In this document: positions 42,481-51,545 of the stretch, piece after piece | Layout of the letters: each line of letters begins with the position of its first letter | Position numbering within the stretch: position 1 is the first letter of the stretch | NCBI GenBank assembly: GCA_963764195.1 | Contig: CAVXRG010000008.1 | Coordinates: 242,664-306,663, forward strand | Direction: 5' to 3' | Length of the DNA: 64,000 nt | From: JBDSSS01 sp963764195 | GTDB lineage: Bacteria > Actinomycetota > Actinomycetes > Actinomycetales > Dermatophilaceae | Translations under genes and position numbers: made by a program | Notes under the pieces: generated by a model | The model's input: the letters and a program-made list of their open reading frames with translations, nothing else | Database searches by the model: none | Told to the model about the DNA's origin: nothing

Positions 42481-45300
42481 ATGTCCGCGAAGGATCTACT
42501 CGAGAACGAGATCCGTACGCTCACCGCTGAGCTGTGCGAAGCGCGTGGCGGTGCGCAGGACGCGCGCGTCCGCCTGCTGAACTCGCAGATGAGTCACGAG
42601 GCGCAGATCGCCGAGCTGACTGACAGACTGAAACGCGCTGAGAGCACAATCAGGCGGGATCAGGGTGTCTCGGCGGCGAGTCCGGTGGTCGCCCCGCCCG
42701 CGTCGAAGCCGGTCAAGCCCGAGGCGCAGGTGGTCACGGATTTCATGTCAAATCAGGTGAGGCGGGCCCAAGTCACCGGCGCCGCCGCACAGCGCATGAC
42801 CGTCAACGTCGGGCTCGGCCCTGACTTCTTCTACGGCAGTCAGCACCACAAGGACGTCCGGGTGATGGAGCAGATCGCCCTGAAGAACGCTAGTCTGCGT
42901 GCGCGAGATGCAATATCGCGCAGCACGAGCAACCTGCTGCTGGATTATGCCGGGGTACTCGCCATCGCTCGGGCGTGTCGTGCCGGCCTGATCGACGCGC
43001 ATCACGCTCGTGCCTTCCGGACGTGGGTGCCGCGTTCGCTGCTCAGTCTGGCGAGGGTGGTCGCCGATCAGGCCCTGCTGCCTCAGGATCCGGTAGATGC
43101 CGCTGATCTCTACCGACTGGCAGTGACGCTGTGGGGCTTCTCCTCGCTCGATCAGCGGGCACTCCTCGTGTTCAGTGATCTGCTCGACCAGAATGGCGAC
43201 CACGCGGAAATGCTGTCGTTGTGGGATGAGACCGACTTCGTCAGAAAGCATCCGGTTCAGCGGGCTCTTCACGTGGCTAATCACATCATGCGCACAGATG
43301 GCCCATCCGAGGCGTGGCTGGGGAGCCTGAATTCGGAGCTGGAGGCCGCAAACTTGGCCTCAGTCACTCTCGCGCCGGGTGCGGGAGACCTGCTCGCACG
43401 GCTTGGCGCGGAGGCCCCTGCGGTTACCGAGGGGCCAATGGTCACGGTCATGATGCCTACCCATAACGGATCGGCCCACATTCTGACGGCTATTCGAAGT
43501 GTCTTGTCGCAGAGTTGGCGCAATCTCGAGCTCATCGTTGTGGACGATCACAGCCGCGAGGAGGAGTGGGACTATCTGCGCCGCAACGCCCCGGACGATC
43601 GGAGACTCACACTCACCCGGCTGGACAGCAATCAGGGCGCCTACCGGGCGCGTCTGAAGGCCTTCTCGCTCGCTCGTGGAGAGTTCGCCACCGTTCACGA
43701 TGACGACGACTGGTCGCATCCGCAGAAGATTGAGTGGCAGGTCAATCATCTGCTCCAAGATCCGGATGTCATTGCAAACATGTCGTATCAGACTCGCATT
43801 GACCAGGACGGGCTTTTCCTACGCATCAACGACAACCCCGAGTTCAACCAGCGGAACTACTCATCGATGATGATCAGGACCGCAGACGTGCTCCGTCTGG
43901 GCATGTGGGACGACCTGAATCGCGCTGCGGACGCGGAGTTTCACGACCGAGTCTTCGCGGCGACCGGTAAGCGCGTCGCCGCGGTGACCTCGCCGCCGCT
44001 GTCGTTCATGAGGGCACGGAGTGGATCCCTGACGTCTGGTGAGATCCGGAAGGGGGCTCTTGACTTCGGGCGTCAGACCTACGGATTGCTCTACCAGAAC
44101 TGGCACCTTCGGCTCAAGGCGGGCGATGACGGCGCGGCGGGGTCTCCACCTGACTTCTCATCTGTTCGCCGGCCCTTTCCAGTGCCCCAGAACTTCCTCT
44201 CAGGACAGCGGAGGCCCGACCTGGGCAAGTTCGACGTCGTCTACTGCACCGATTTCCGGTTTCCCGGCGGCAACTCCTCGCTGACGAATGCAGAGGTCCG
44301 GGCGGCAAAGGACGCAGGACTTCGGGTGGGGGTGCTGCACTTGAGTTCACCGGTCCTCCGCGCGCCCCGTCCGTTCAACCGGGAGATAGCCGAGACGATC
44401 TCGGAGCTCGATGTGCCGGTCATGGCCATGGAGGACGAGATGCAGACCTCCGTGTTGGTAGTGCGGAACCCGACTGTGCTCGAGTATGCCGACAACCTGC
44501 GGTCTGCCGTGAGATCGGATCGTACTGTCCTCGTTGCCAACACGGCACCGATGAGCGTCAACGGCACCGACGCGTGCTACGACATTACCCACTGCGCGCA
44601 GAGTGCCTTGGCTGCGTTCGGCGCCCCCGTGGAGGTGGCTCCGGAATCGCCACACACCCGCGCCCTGCTCCACGCTTTGGCGCCGGAGACCCCGCTGGCC
44701 ATCTACGACTGGCCGGGATTCATCAGCGATGACGCCATCGGCACGCATCCCAGAACCGTGCGCACGGGGCGGCCAGTAGTCGGCAGGCATTCCCGAGACC
44801 ACCGTCTCAAGTGGCCTGACACGAGGGAAGATGTCAGCGCCACCTACATCGGGGGCGGCGAGTTCGACACGCAGGTGCTCGGTGGCGCCGACTCGATCCA
44901 GTCCCTCATCAGGCTGGAGGAGCACGGTGTCACGGTGCACCCGTTCGGGACCATCGAGCCCCTGGAGTTTGTGCAAGGTGTTGACTTCTGGGTGTACATG
45001 CACTCCTCCAAGCTCGTCGAGTCTTTCGGCATGGCCACCCTTGAGGCCATGGCGACCGGGTGCGTCGTGATCCTGCCGCCGTACATGGAGCCGTTGTTTG
45101 GCTCAGGCGCTCGCTACGCCTCTCCGTCGGAGGTCAGAGAGCTGGTCCTTTCCCTGTGGAGCGATGGAGAGGCCTTCTCGGCCCAGAGCGCGGCAGCGCT
45201 CGAGGTAGCGCGGAGTCGGTTCTCGACATCCGCTTACCTGGGCAGGTTGCGCCGCATCGTGGCGCAAGGGATTGAGGAGGCCGACACCGATGGGGTCTGA
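42481..45300 (+). CDS. Large multidomain glycosyltransferase (coiled coil, GT2, GT4-like)
   Basis: 939 residues, intact. N-terminal coiled coil about 1-60 (LLENEIRTLTAELCEARGG), a helical repeat-like region about 90-300, then a GT2 domain (about 320-500) with VTVMMPTHNGSAHILTAIRS and the metal motif TVHDDDDWSHP. The C-terminal part (about 560-920) is GT4-like with VESFGMATLEAMATGCVVIL (E-x7-E). Likely transfers two sugars in turn to a surface polymer. The next gene starts inside its last codons (11-nt overlap). ATG 42481 is preferred to 42469 because of its ribosome site. First gene of a plus-strand operon reaching at least 49.6 kb. Confidence 0.9.
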   Translation: MSAKDLLENEIRTLTAELCEARGGAQDARVRLLNSQMSHEAQIAELTDRLKRAESTIRRDQGVSAASPVVAPPASKPVKPEAQVVTDFMSNQVRRAQVTGAAAQRMTVNVGLGPDFFYGSQHHKDVRVMEQIALKNASLRARDAISRSTSNLLLDYAGVLAIARACRAGLIDAHHARAFRTWVPRSLLSLARVVADQALLPQDPVDAADLYRLAVTLWGFSSLDQRALLVFSDLLDQNGDHAEMLSLWDETDFVRKHPVQRALHVANHIMRTDGPSEAWLGSLNSELEAANLASVTLAPGAGDLLARLGAEAPAVTEGPMVTVMMPTHNGSAHILTAIRSVLSQSWRNLELIVVDDHSREEEWDYLRRNAPDDRRLTLTRLDSNQGAYRARLKAFSLARGEFATVHDDDDWSHPQKIEWQVNHLLQDPDVIANMSYQTRIDQDGLFLRINDNPEFNQRNYSSMMIRTADVLRLGMWDDLNRAADAEFHDRVFAATGKRVAAVTSPPLSFMRARSGSLTSGEIRKGALDFGRQTYGLLYQNWHLRLKAGDDGAAGSPPDFSSVRRPFPVPQNFLSGQRRPDLGKFDVVYCTDFRFPGGNSSLTNAEVRAAKDAGLRVGVLHLSSPVLRAPRPFNREIAETISELDVPVMAMEDEMQTSVLVVRNPTVLEYADNLRSAVRSDRTVLVANTAPMSVNGTDACYDITHCAQSALAAFGAPVEVAPESPHTRALLHALAPETPLAIYDWPGFISDDAIGTHPRTVRTGRPVVGRHSRDHRLKWPDTREDVSATYIGGGEFDTQVLGGADSIQSLIRLEEHGVTVHPFGTIEPLEFVQGVDFWVYMHSSKLVESFGMATLEAMATGCVVILPPYMEPLFGSGARYASPSEVRELVLSLWSDGEAFSAQSAAALEVARSRFSTSAYLGRLRRIVAQGIEEADTDGV

Positions 45301-46048
45301 CAGGAAGCAGGTGTTCATCTACGGCAGTTGCGTCTCCAGAGACACCGCTGAGTTCTTCGAGCCGTGGCACCTCGAGATGGTGGGTTACGTCGCCAGACAA
45401 AGCCTGGTCAGCGCCTTCGGGGCGAAGCGTCACAGTTGGACGATGCTGGTGGCCGACAACTTGGACTCGGCGTTCCAACGCGGGGCAGTAGAGGGCGATC
45501 TGCGCGCGACTCTGTCGAGCGCCTTGAATGAGCGGCGTGACGACGTCGATGTGCTTCTCATGGATCTCGTCGACGAACGAAATGGAGTCATCAGGTTCCC
45601 TGACGGCGCGATCGTCACGAACTCCCTTGAGTTGGTGCGATCGAACCTGCTGGACCGGGTCGGCACGCCGGGGGAGCTGATCGAGTTTGGCTCCAGCGAG
45701 CACTTTGAGTTGTGGCAGGAGGCTTTGGACCGTTTCCTCGACTTCCTCGGCGGCATCGGTCTGCGGGCGAAGGTGCTCTTGCTCAAACATGAGTGGGCGA
45801 CCGAGAGCATCGAGGGTCTGCGGTTTCCCTTCGGCGAAAGCACGCTCGATCCCGCCCGGGTCAACGACCTCACCCGGCTTTACAGCGAGGCAGCCGCGTC
45901 GCGATCGATCGCGATCCTGGAGGTGCCGATCGACTTGTGCTTGACCACGATCGAGCACCAGGGGGGAATTGCCCCCTATCACTACACGAAAGAGTTCTAC
46001 ACGTTCGCGGCCTCCGAGATTTCGGGAGGGATTGTCGGTGTCGAGTGA
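45290..46048 (+). CDS. DUF6270 protein, copy 1
   Basis: 252 residues, intact. Blocks shared with the copies at 57.4 and 62.7 kb: IYGSCVSRDTAEF near the N-terminus, VGYVARQSLVSAF, LLMDLVDERNGVI, EFGSSEHFELW, and IAPYHYTKEFY near the C-terminus. The GSC block at the start of a strand and the late His are reminiscent of SGNH/GSCFA-type hydrolases or acyltransferases, but the function of DUF6270 is not established. Overlaps the glycosyltransferase upstream by 11 nt and the methyltransferase downstream by 11 nt, so it is part of the glycan operon. Confidence 0.85.
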   Translation: MGSDRKQVFIYGSCVSRDTAEFFEPWHLEMVGYVARQSLVSAFGAKRHSWTMLVADNLDSAFQRGAVEGDLRATLSSALNERRDDVDVLLMDLVDERNGVIRFPDGAIVTNSLELVRSNLLDRVGTPGELIEFGSSEHFELWQEALDRFLDFLGGIGLRAKVLLLKHEWATESIEGLRFPFGESTLDPARVNDLTRLYSEAAASRSIAILEVPIDLCLTTIEHQGGIAPYHYTKEFYTFAASEISGGIVGVE

Positions 46049-46859
46049 CGTGGAGCGCTACGAGGGTCGCCACCCGCAGACACGTGCGGAGGCACTCGGC
46101 GCTGAGTTCGTGATAGAAGGGATTGATTCTTCGGACCACATCTTCCAGACGATCGACGCGACCCACGCGTTCTACGAGTCGGAGCTCTTGTTGGCCACCC
46201 ACAAGCTCATCCGACCGGGGGACTTCATCGTCGACGCCGGAGCCAACATTGGAAACCATTCACTCTTCTGGGGTGGCGCGTGCAAGGCCAAGGTCCTCGC
46301 CATCGAACCCTCCCTCCTGATCTTCGGAGTGCTGCGAAACAACGTGGCCCTCAACCACCTCGAAGCCAGCGTCTTCGTGCGTCGATACGGGCTGGGCAGT
46401 GAGTCTGGGGCTGCCGCGACCCCGGTGGTGGACCGTGCAAACACCGGCCAGACGAGGCTGGTTCTCGAAGCCGGGGGGCCGGTCGTGGTCCGGCCGTTGG
46501 ATGAGGTTCCCGAGGTGGCTCGGCACCGCGTTCGACTGATCAAGATCGACGTGGAGGGGATGGAGGACCAGGTTCTGGACGGGGCCCGCGCCACTCTCGC
46601 GGAGCACCGCCCCGCAGTCCTCGTCGAGTGTCTTGACGACGCTCGACTGCACGCCGTTCAGGAAAGGCTTGCTCCGCTCGAATACGCCATGGCAGATTGC
46701 TTCAACGTCTCGCCCACTTACCTCTTCATGCCGAGCGGGTTTGACTATCCGGTGAACTACACAAGGGTGGACCATCTCAGCGAGATCACCGGGCGGCTGG
46801 CCCGCGGCGCCGTCCTGCAACGCAACCAGTTCAACGCGCTCAACCGGCGCCTGAAGTGA
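46038..46859 (+). CDS. FkbM family methyltransferase
   Basis: 273 residues from GTG 46038, chosen for GGGAGGG eight bases upstream. SAM-binding motif FIVDAGANIGNHSLFWGG (about 58-75), AIEPSLLIFGVLRNNVALN, and the FkbM block IKIDVEGMEDQVLDGA (about 170-185). Predicted to O-methylate a sugar, probably as part of polysaccharide decoration or chain capping. Sits inside the plus-strand operon. Confidence 0.9.
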   Translation: MSSDVERYEGRHPQTRAEALGAEFVIEGIDSSDHIFQTIDATHAFYESELLLATHKLIRPGDFIVDAGANIGNHSLFWGGACKAKVLAIEPSLLIFGVLRNNVALNHLEASVFVRRYGLGSESGAAATPVVDRANTGQTRLVLEAGGPVVVRPLDEVPEVARHRVRLIKIDVEGMEDQVLDGARATLAEHRPAVLVECLDDARLHAVQERLAPLEYAMADCFNVSPTYLFMPSGFDYPVNYTRVDHLSEITGRLARGAVLQRNQFNALNRRLK

Positions 46860-46905
46860 CCCCGCTCGCACTCGCCGTCAGGGCAAGAGAGACCAAGGTG
46901 AAGGA

Positions 46906-47451
46906 ATGAGTGCCACCAGGGCTCGAGGGGCTGAAGTTGTCCCCAACCCGACCGGTGATCTCCCCCCCGTGCCTGGAGAGGCCGGACTCCTCGACCTCCT
47001 GGGCGTGCGGTTTACCGGTCCCCCGGACGCGGACCCGTTCATACGCGTCGGTGCCATTGCCAGTGGTGGCACCATCGAGCTGATCGGGTCGCGGTTCCTA
47101 TGCGCCCGGCTGGGGATTGGGCGGCCGATCGCCACCATGGATCATCTCCGGCCCACCTGTGTCGTGATCGAGGAGAGCTTCCTGCGTGAGTCGCGGTGGA
47201 CTGCCTGCATCGACTCGGACGGCTCCCCGGGCCGCCCTCTGACAGCCATCGTGGACGCGGCTCGGCGCCGGAGCCTTCCCCTCTACGTCATCGCGGATCG
47301 TGGGTCGAAGACCCCCCTGCGCCTGCCGTATGGTCAGTTCCTCCCCAACCTGCGAACTGAGGCTCTTCTGGCCGCAGTCGAGTACCCGCACCCGCTGCTC
47401 GAGTTACTTCAGTCCCTCACGGTCGAGGTCACACGGGGTGGCGGCCAGTGA
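46906..47451 (+). CDS. Hypothetical protein in glycan operon
   Basis: 181 residues, family not recognised. Pattern alternates strands and helices: TIELIGSRFLCARLGIGR, LRPTCVVIEESFLRES, AIVDAARRRSLPLYVIADRG, PYGQFLPNLRTEALLAAVEY. This looks like a small Rossmann-like or receiver-like fold. It may be a detached N-terminal half of a glycosyltransferase. Starts after GGTGAAGG and overlaps the following gene by 4 nt (GTGA), so it is probably made in equal amount with that transferase. Confidence 0.7.
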   Translation: MSATRARGAEVVPNPTGDLPPVPGEAGLLDLLGVRFTGPPDADPFIRVGAIASGGTIELIGSRFLCARLGIGRPIATMDHLRPTCVVIEESFLRESRWTACIDSDGSPGRPLTAIVDAARRRSLPLYVIADRGSKTPLRLPYGQFLPNLRTEALLAAVEYPHPLLELLQSLTVEVTRGGGQ

Positions 47452-49604
47452 TGCATTACGTGTACGTGGCCGAAGGACCTGCCGGGCACGAGGATGATCC
47501 CTACGACGATGGCATCGTCGAGATGCTGCAGGCGCAGCAGGCGAAAGTCACGCGGCTTGTCGACGGCTCGGTGGCCGATGACGGAGAGGTGATTCGGGCA
47601 GCCCCAGGTGGCCCTAACTTCGTGGGCGTGGGCAACGCCATCGATAATCCGAGACAGCTGGCCTGGAAGGCGGCAGTGATCGGCGGCGACGTCGGGGCCG
47701 ACGGAATCTTCTGCCGGGGTTGGGTGCTGAGCAGGGCACTTTCTGGCAATGCACGATATTACGGACGCCTGGTCCTCTGCATTTCCGAAGCTGACGCTGC
47801 CGACTTTGTCCGGACGGACCGCGAAGCGCAAAGTGCGAAGATCTTTGCGGCCGCCGCGCTGGTGATCGCCCCGGCAAGCCTGCACGATTTCCTGTTGGGT
47901 CGCGGCTGGGTGATCCCGAGCCGGCTCTGGGCCTTGTCGGCGGGAGCCGTGCGGACGGACCGCCGCGTCTGGAGGCACCTCACTGGTGATGGCTCGGAGG
48001 TGCCGGTCGGGCTCCAGCTAGCCAACGCCCTCGCCGCGCAGAGGTCCATCCTTTTCAACGGAAATGGGCTGCTCGCCCCGAGCCCGGAAAGCACTACCCC
48101 GGATCCCGCGACGTCGGTGTGGAGTCTGGGAACGGTTGAGGTCGAGTACACATCCGGGGTCGCGGGGGGAGCCCTGCGCGTCCATGTTGCGCCGGACTCC
48201 CCGATGGGGTTGGAGACCTACGGCAGGCGCGTATGGCGGTGTCTGCGCTTCGACGAAACCTGGCCCCTGGCCGCCGTCCTCACGTCAGACATTGACTTCT
48301 TCAACTACCTCGTCGCCCACGACGCCACCCGCGGCCTCGCCTGGATGGTGGCCACGCCGCGGGTCTGGAGCGCGTGGTCCGTCGCCGAGTGGACCGTGCT
48401 GGATGGCCTGGGGCAGCGGGGAGTCAACTATCTGGTGCCCACGAGCGCGGATCGTGACGAACTCCAGCTCCGCCTTCCGTCTGCCATGAATGGAATCGTC
48501 GCTGTTCAGAGGCTTGGAGCCCTCGAGGCTGATGATCCCGTCGTGGAGTCAGACCCGCCGACGACTGGTGGGCCAATCGCGAGGTATGGCCGTATCCGGG
48601 GCCGCTCAGGGGCCCCGGATACGGTACGCCGCGTCCTCTTGGCCAGCCACGACCTGAAGTTCTGCGAGCCGATCCTTCGTCAGTTGGTTCGGCGGGACGA
48701 CCTCCAGGTCGACGTCGACCATTGGCCCACACAGCACGCCGGAGTGCTGGAACGGTCACGGGCCCTCCTGGAGGAGGCAGACGTGATCTGGGTGGACTTC
48801 GCGTCCGGAGCAGCGGAATGGTTCTCCTCAACCGTCTCAGAGCGTCAGCGGCTCATCGTCCGCGTCCACGGTTATGAGCTGCATGGCCCGTGGGCCGACG
48901 GCATCGACTTCACGCGGGTCAACTGCGTCGTCTTTGTGTCGGAACATTCCCGGGCCGAGGGCTGCGCGAAGTGGGGGTTGGACCCTGCCAGGACGCGGGT
49001 GATACCCAATGCGGTCGACTGCCATCAATTGTCGCGATCCAAATTGGCTGGATCACGCTACACATTGGGGTTGTTGGGGTGGTCGCCTTCCCTGAAGCGG
49101 GTGGATCGCGCGGTTGCCCTCTTGGAGCAACTGTTGCAGCAGGACGAACGGTTTGAGTTGTCAGTTAAGGGAGCCTCGCCCTTGGACACCGGGTGGATCT
49201 GGTCAGATCCCACCGAGCGCGTTCTGTACGAATCGATCTTCCACAAACTGCGGAGTGCGCCCGACCTCGCTGCACGGGTGTCCTTCGAGGAGCATGGCAA
49301 GGACGTTGGAAACTGGTTCAGGGGGATCGGATGGATCCTCTCACCGAGCGATCGAGAATCCTTTCATCTCGCCCCGATTGAGGGGATGGCGTCTGGGGCC
49401 GTTCCAGTGGTTTGGCCGCGCGAGGGCGCGGAAGGGATCTTCCCGCGAGAGGTGCTGGTGCCCAACACCGGTGGAGCCGCTCACTTCGTCGCCGCCACTG
49501 CGCTCGGAGACGGATTCGACTCGCTGAGCATCGAGATGCGGAAGGCCGCCCGCCGCTTCGACTCGGTGAGCGTGGTCGACGAGTGGCTGTCACTGATTGG
49601 TTGA
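47448..49604 (+). CDS. GT4-family glycosyltransferase with long N-terminal extension
   Basis: 718 residues, intact. The N-terminal about 370 residues have no clear family. From about 390 a GT-B fold follows: VLLASHDLKFCEPILRQLV, RQRLIVRVHGYELHGPW, VVFVSEHSRAEGCAKW, IPNAVDCHQLS, YTLGLLGWSPSLKRVDRAV, and RESFHLAPIEGMASGAVPVV (E-x7-E). The C-terminal half is clearly related to the broken gene at 54.6-55.6 kb (VLVAGHDLKFAGRLI; FESFHLTIADGAASGALPAL). GTG 47448 or ATG 47451 may start it. Confidence 0.88.
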   Translation: MMHYVYVAEGPAGHEDDPYDDGIVEMLQAQQAKVTRLVDGSVADDGEVIRAAPGGPNFVGVGNAIDNPRQLAWKAAVIGGDVGADGIFCRGWVLSRALSGNARYYGRLVLCISEADAADFVRTDREAQSAKIFAAAALVIAPASLHDFLLGRGWVIPSRLWALSAGAVRTDRRVWRHLTGDGSEVPVGLQLANALAAQRSILFNGNGLLAPSPESTTPDPATSVWSLGTVEVEYTSGVAGGALRVHVAPDSPMGLETYGRRVWRCLRFDETWPLAAVLTSDIDFFNYLVAHDATRGLAWMVATPRVWSAWSVAEWTVLDGLGQRGVNYLVPTSADRDELQLRLPSAMNGIVAVQRLGALEADDPVVESDPPTTGGPIARYGRIRGRSGAPDTVRRVLLASHDLKFCEPILRQLVRRDDLQVDVDHWPTQHAGVLERSRALLEEADVIWVDFASGAAEWFSSTVSERQRLIVRVHGYELHGPWADGIDFTRVNCVVFVSEHSRAEGCAKWGLDPARTRVIPNAVDCHQLSRSKLAGSRYTLGLLGWSPSLKRVDRAVALLEQLLQQDERFELSVKGASPLDTGWIWSDPTERVLYESIFHKLRSAPDLAARVSFEEHGKDVGNWFRGIGWILSPSDRESFHLAPIEGMASGAVPVVWPREGAEGIFPREVLVPNTGGAAHFVAATALGDGFDSLSIEMRKAARRFDSVSVVDEWLSLIG

Positions 49605-49767
49605 TGCTGGCGGAACCGCGAGGAGCGCCAACGATCGGTGTCTCGAGCCGGCAGGACCGGGAAGCAGGTCGCGTCGGGTGGGAGCGTGCACGCCCTGTCC
49701 GGTAGGTTCGAATGGCGGGTTGCCTGCGAGTCTCAGGAATTTACGGGTTACAGGAAAGGTAGACGTT

Positions 49768-51015
49768 GTGGTTGATCGGCAGACAGTGGCCGTGATCGGG
49801 CTGGGCTACATCGGCCTGCCCACGGCGGCGATCCTGGCCACGAACGGCGTCAAGGTCATCGGAGTGGACGTGAGCGACCGCCACGTGGACGCCGTGAACC
49901 GCGGCGAGGTCCCGTTCGTCGAGCCGGACCTCGCGACGCACGTGGCCGGGGCGGTCAGCCAGGGGATGCTGTCGGCGCAGAAGACGATGCCGAAGGCGAG
50001 CACCTACATCGTCGCGGTCCCGACGCCGTTCAAGGACGGCTACGAGGCCGACCTCAGCTACATCGAGGCGGCGACCGACGCGATCATCCCCCAGCTCGAG
50101 GGGGGTGAGCTGATCATCCTCGAGTCGACCTCGCCGCCCGGGGCGACGGAGCACATGGCGCAGCGGGTGCTCGACGCGCGCCCCGATCTCTCGCTCGACG
50201 GCACCGGGGACCGACCGATCGTCCAGTTCGCCCACTGCCCCGAGCGTGTGCTCCCAGGTCGCGTGATGATCGAGCTCGTCACCAACGACCGCATCATCGG
50301 CGGGCTCACCCGTGCTGCCGCCGAACGGGCGCGGGACCTCTACCAGATCTTCTGCGACGCCGAGCTCCACCTCACGGACGCGACGACGGCCGAGATGGCC
50401 AAGCTGACGGAGAACTCCTTCCGTGACGTCAACATCGCTTTCGCCAACGAGCTGTCCATGATCGCGGACCGGTTGGGCATCGATGTCTTCGAGCTCATCG
50501 AGCTGGCCAACAAGCACCCTCGGGTCAACATCCTCCAGCCGGGACCGGGCGTCGGTGGCCACTGCATCGCGGTCGACCCCTGGTTCATCGTCAGTGCCGC
50601 GCCCGAGGAGGCCCGCCTCATCCGCACGGCCCGGGAGGTCAACGACCACAAGCCGGAGGTCGTGCTCGCCAAGGTCAAGGAGCGGGCCGACCGCTTCAAG
50701 GCTCCGGTGCTCGCAGTCCTCGGGCTCGCCTTCAAGCCGGACATCGACGACCTGCGGGAGTCGCCGGCCCTCGACATCGCTCGCAAGCTGGCGGAGCGAC
50801 ACCCCGAGGCGACGATGCTCGTGGTCGAGCCGAACGTCGACGATCTGCCGTCGGTGCTCGCCGGCTTCGACAACGTCGAGCTCTGCGACTTCAAGCCGGC
50901 CGTCGCGAAGGCCGACATCGTCGTGCTCCTGGTCGACCACAAGGAGTTCAAGAACGCCGACCGGGCCATGCTCAACGAGAAGTCCATCATCGACACCCGT
51001 GGCGTGTGGCGCTGA
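49768..51015 (+). CDS. wecC: UDP-N-acetyl-D-mannosamine dehydrogenase type nucleotide-sugar dehydrogenase
   Basis: 415 residues from GTG 49768 (AGGAAAGG upstream). NAD motif VAVIGLGYIGLPTAAIL (about 7-23), VAVPTPFKDG, the catalytic-Lys helix AEMAKLTENSFRDVNIAFANE, the Cys block GPGVGGHCIAVDPWF (about 264-278), and LGLAFKPDIDDLRESPAL. It oxidises a UDP-HexNAc, most likely UDP-ManNAc, to the uronic acid, giving the island a supply of acidic sugar. No wecB epimerase is in view. The GC pattern is higher than the surrounding island and it has its own 163-base upstream region. Confidence 0.93.
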   Translation: MVDRQTVAVIGLGYIGLPTAAILATNGVKVIGVDVSDRHVDAVNRGEVPFVEPDLATHVAGAVSQGMLSAQKTMPKASTYIVAVPTPFKDGYEADLSYIEAATDAIIPQLEGGELIILESTSPPGATEHMAQRVLDARPDLSLDGTGDRPIVQFAHCPERVLPGRVMIELVTNDRIIGGLTRAAAERARDLYQIFCDAELHLTDATTAEMAKLTENSFRDVNIAFANELSMIADRLGIDVFELIELANKHPRVNILQPGPGVGGHCIAVDPWFIVSAAPEEARLIRTAREVNDHKPEVVLAKVKERADRFKAPVLAVLGLAFKPDIDDLRESPALDIARKLAERHPEATMLVVEPNVDDLPSVLAGFDNVELCDFKPAVAKADIVVLLVDHKEFKNADRAMLNEKSIIDTRGVWR

Positions 51016-51063
51016 CCACCTGCGGCATTCGTCCAGATCGGTCTAACGCGTAATGATTAGGTG

Positions 51064-51492
51064 ATGGTGTTGTACGACGACGAACGGCGTGACCAGGGCG
51101 AACTCGAGCAGCGGCTGCTCGCAGACTTTGTCGCGGACCCAGAGGGACTCAGAAGGCGTTATGAGGGCCTCCGCGCCCGCGACGCGATCTCGCGCAAGAA
51201 GCTCGCTGAGGCGGAGAAGCAGGCCAAGGAGCTGCGCCGCCTCCAGGCCGAGGTCGCGGACCTGACGCGCCGGCTGGGCAGCGCACACGGCGCCCTCGAG
51301 GCCTACCGCTCGGAGTCCACCCGCCTCAAGGCGGACCTCAAGCGGGTCCGCGGGTCACAGGCCTACCGCATCGGACGGGTGCTGACCCGCCCCGCCTCGC
51401 TCGTGCGGCGTCCCGGGTCGGCGCCGGTGGGCCGCTCGCGCTCACCGGGGCCCCCGGTGATGCCTCGACGATCGTCGTCCCCCGGCAGGTGA
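51064..51492 (+). CDS. N-terminal coiled coil, probably the start of the broken glycosyltransferase that follows
   Basis: As given, 142 residues: a helical coiled coil (LLADFVADPEGLRRRYEGLR, ISRKKLAEAEKQAKELRR, VADLTRRLGSAHGALEAYRS) then GSQAYRIGRVLTRPASLVRR. Such coiled coils with a terminal AYRIGR-type segment precede glycosyltransferase domains in surface-glycan clusters. The last 25 residues before the stop at 51492 look out of frame; a shift near 51430-51490 would join it to the next feature, making one protein of up to about 1,500 residues. Confidence 0.65.
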   Translation: MVLYDDERRDQGELEQRLLADFVADPEGLRRRYEGLRARDAISRKKLAEAEKQAKELRRLQAEVADLTRRLGSAHGALEAYRSESTRLKADLKRVRGSQAYRIGRVLTRPASLVRRPGSAPVGRSRSPGPPVMPRRSSSPGR

Positions 51493-51545
51493 ACCCGGGT
51501 CGGACTCACCAGCACCGACGTCGGCGCCGCCGGCCGTTCGACGCC

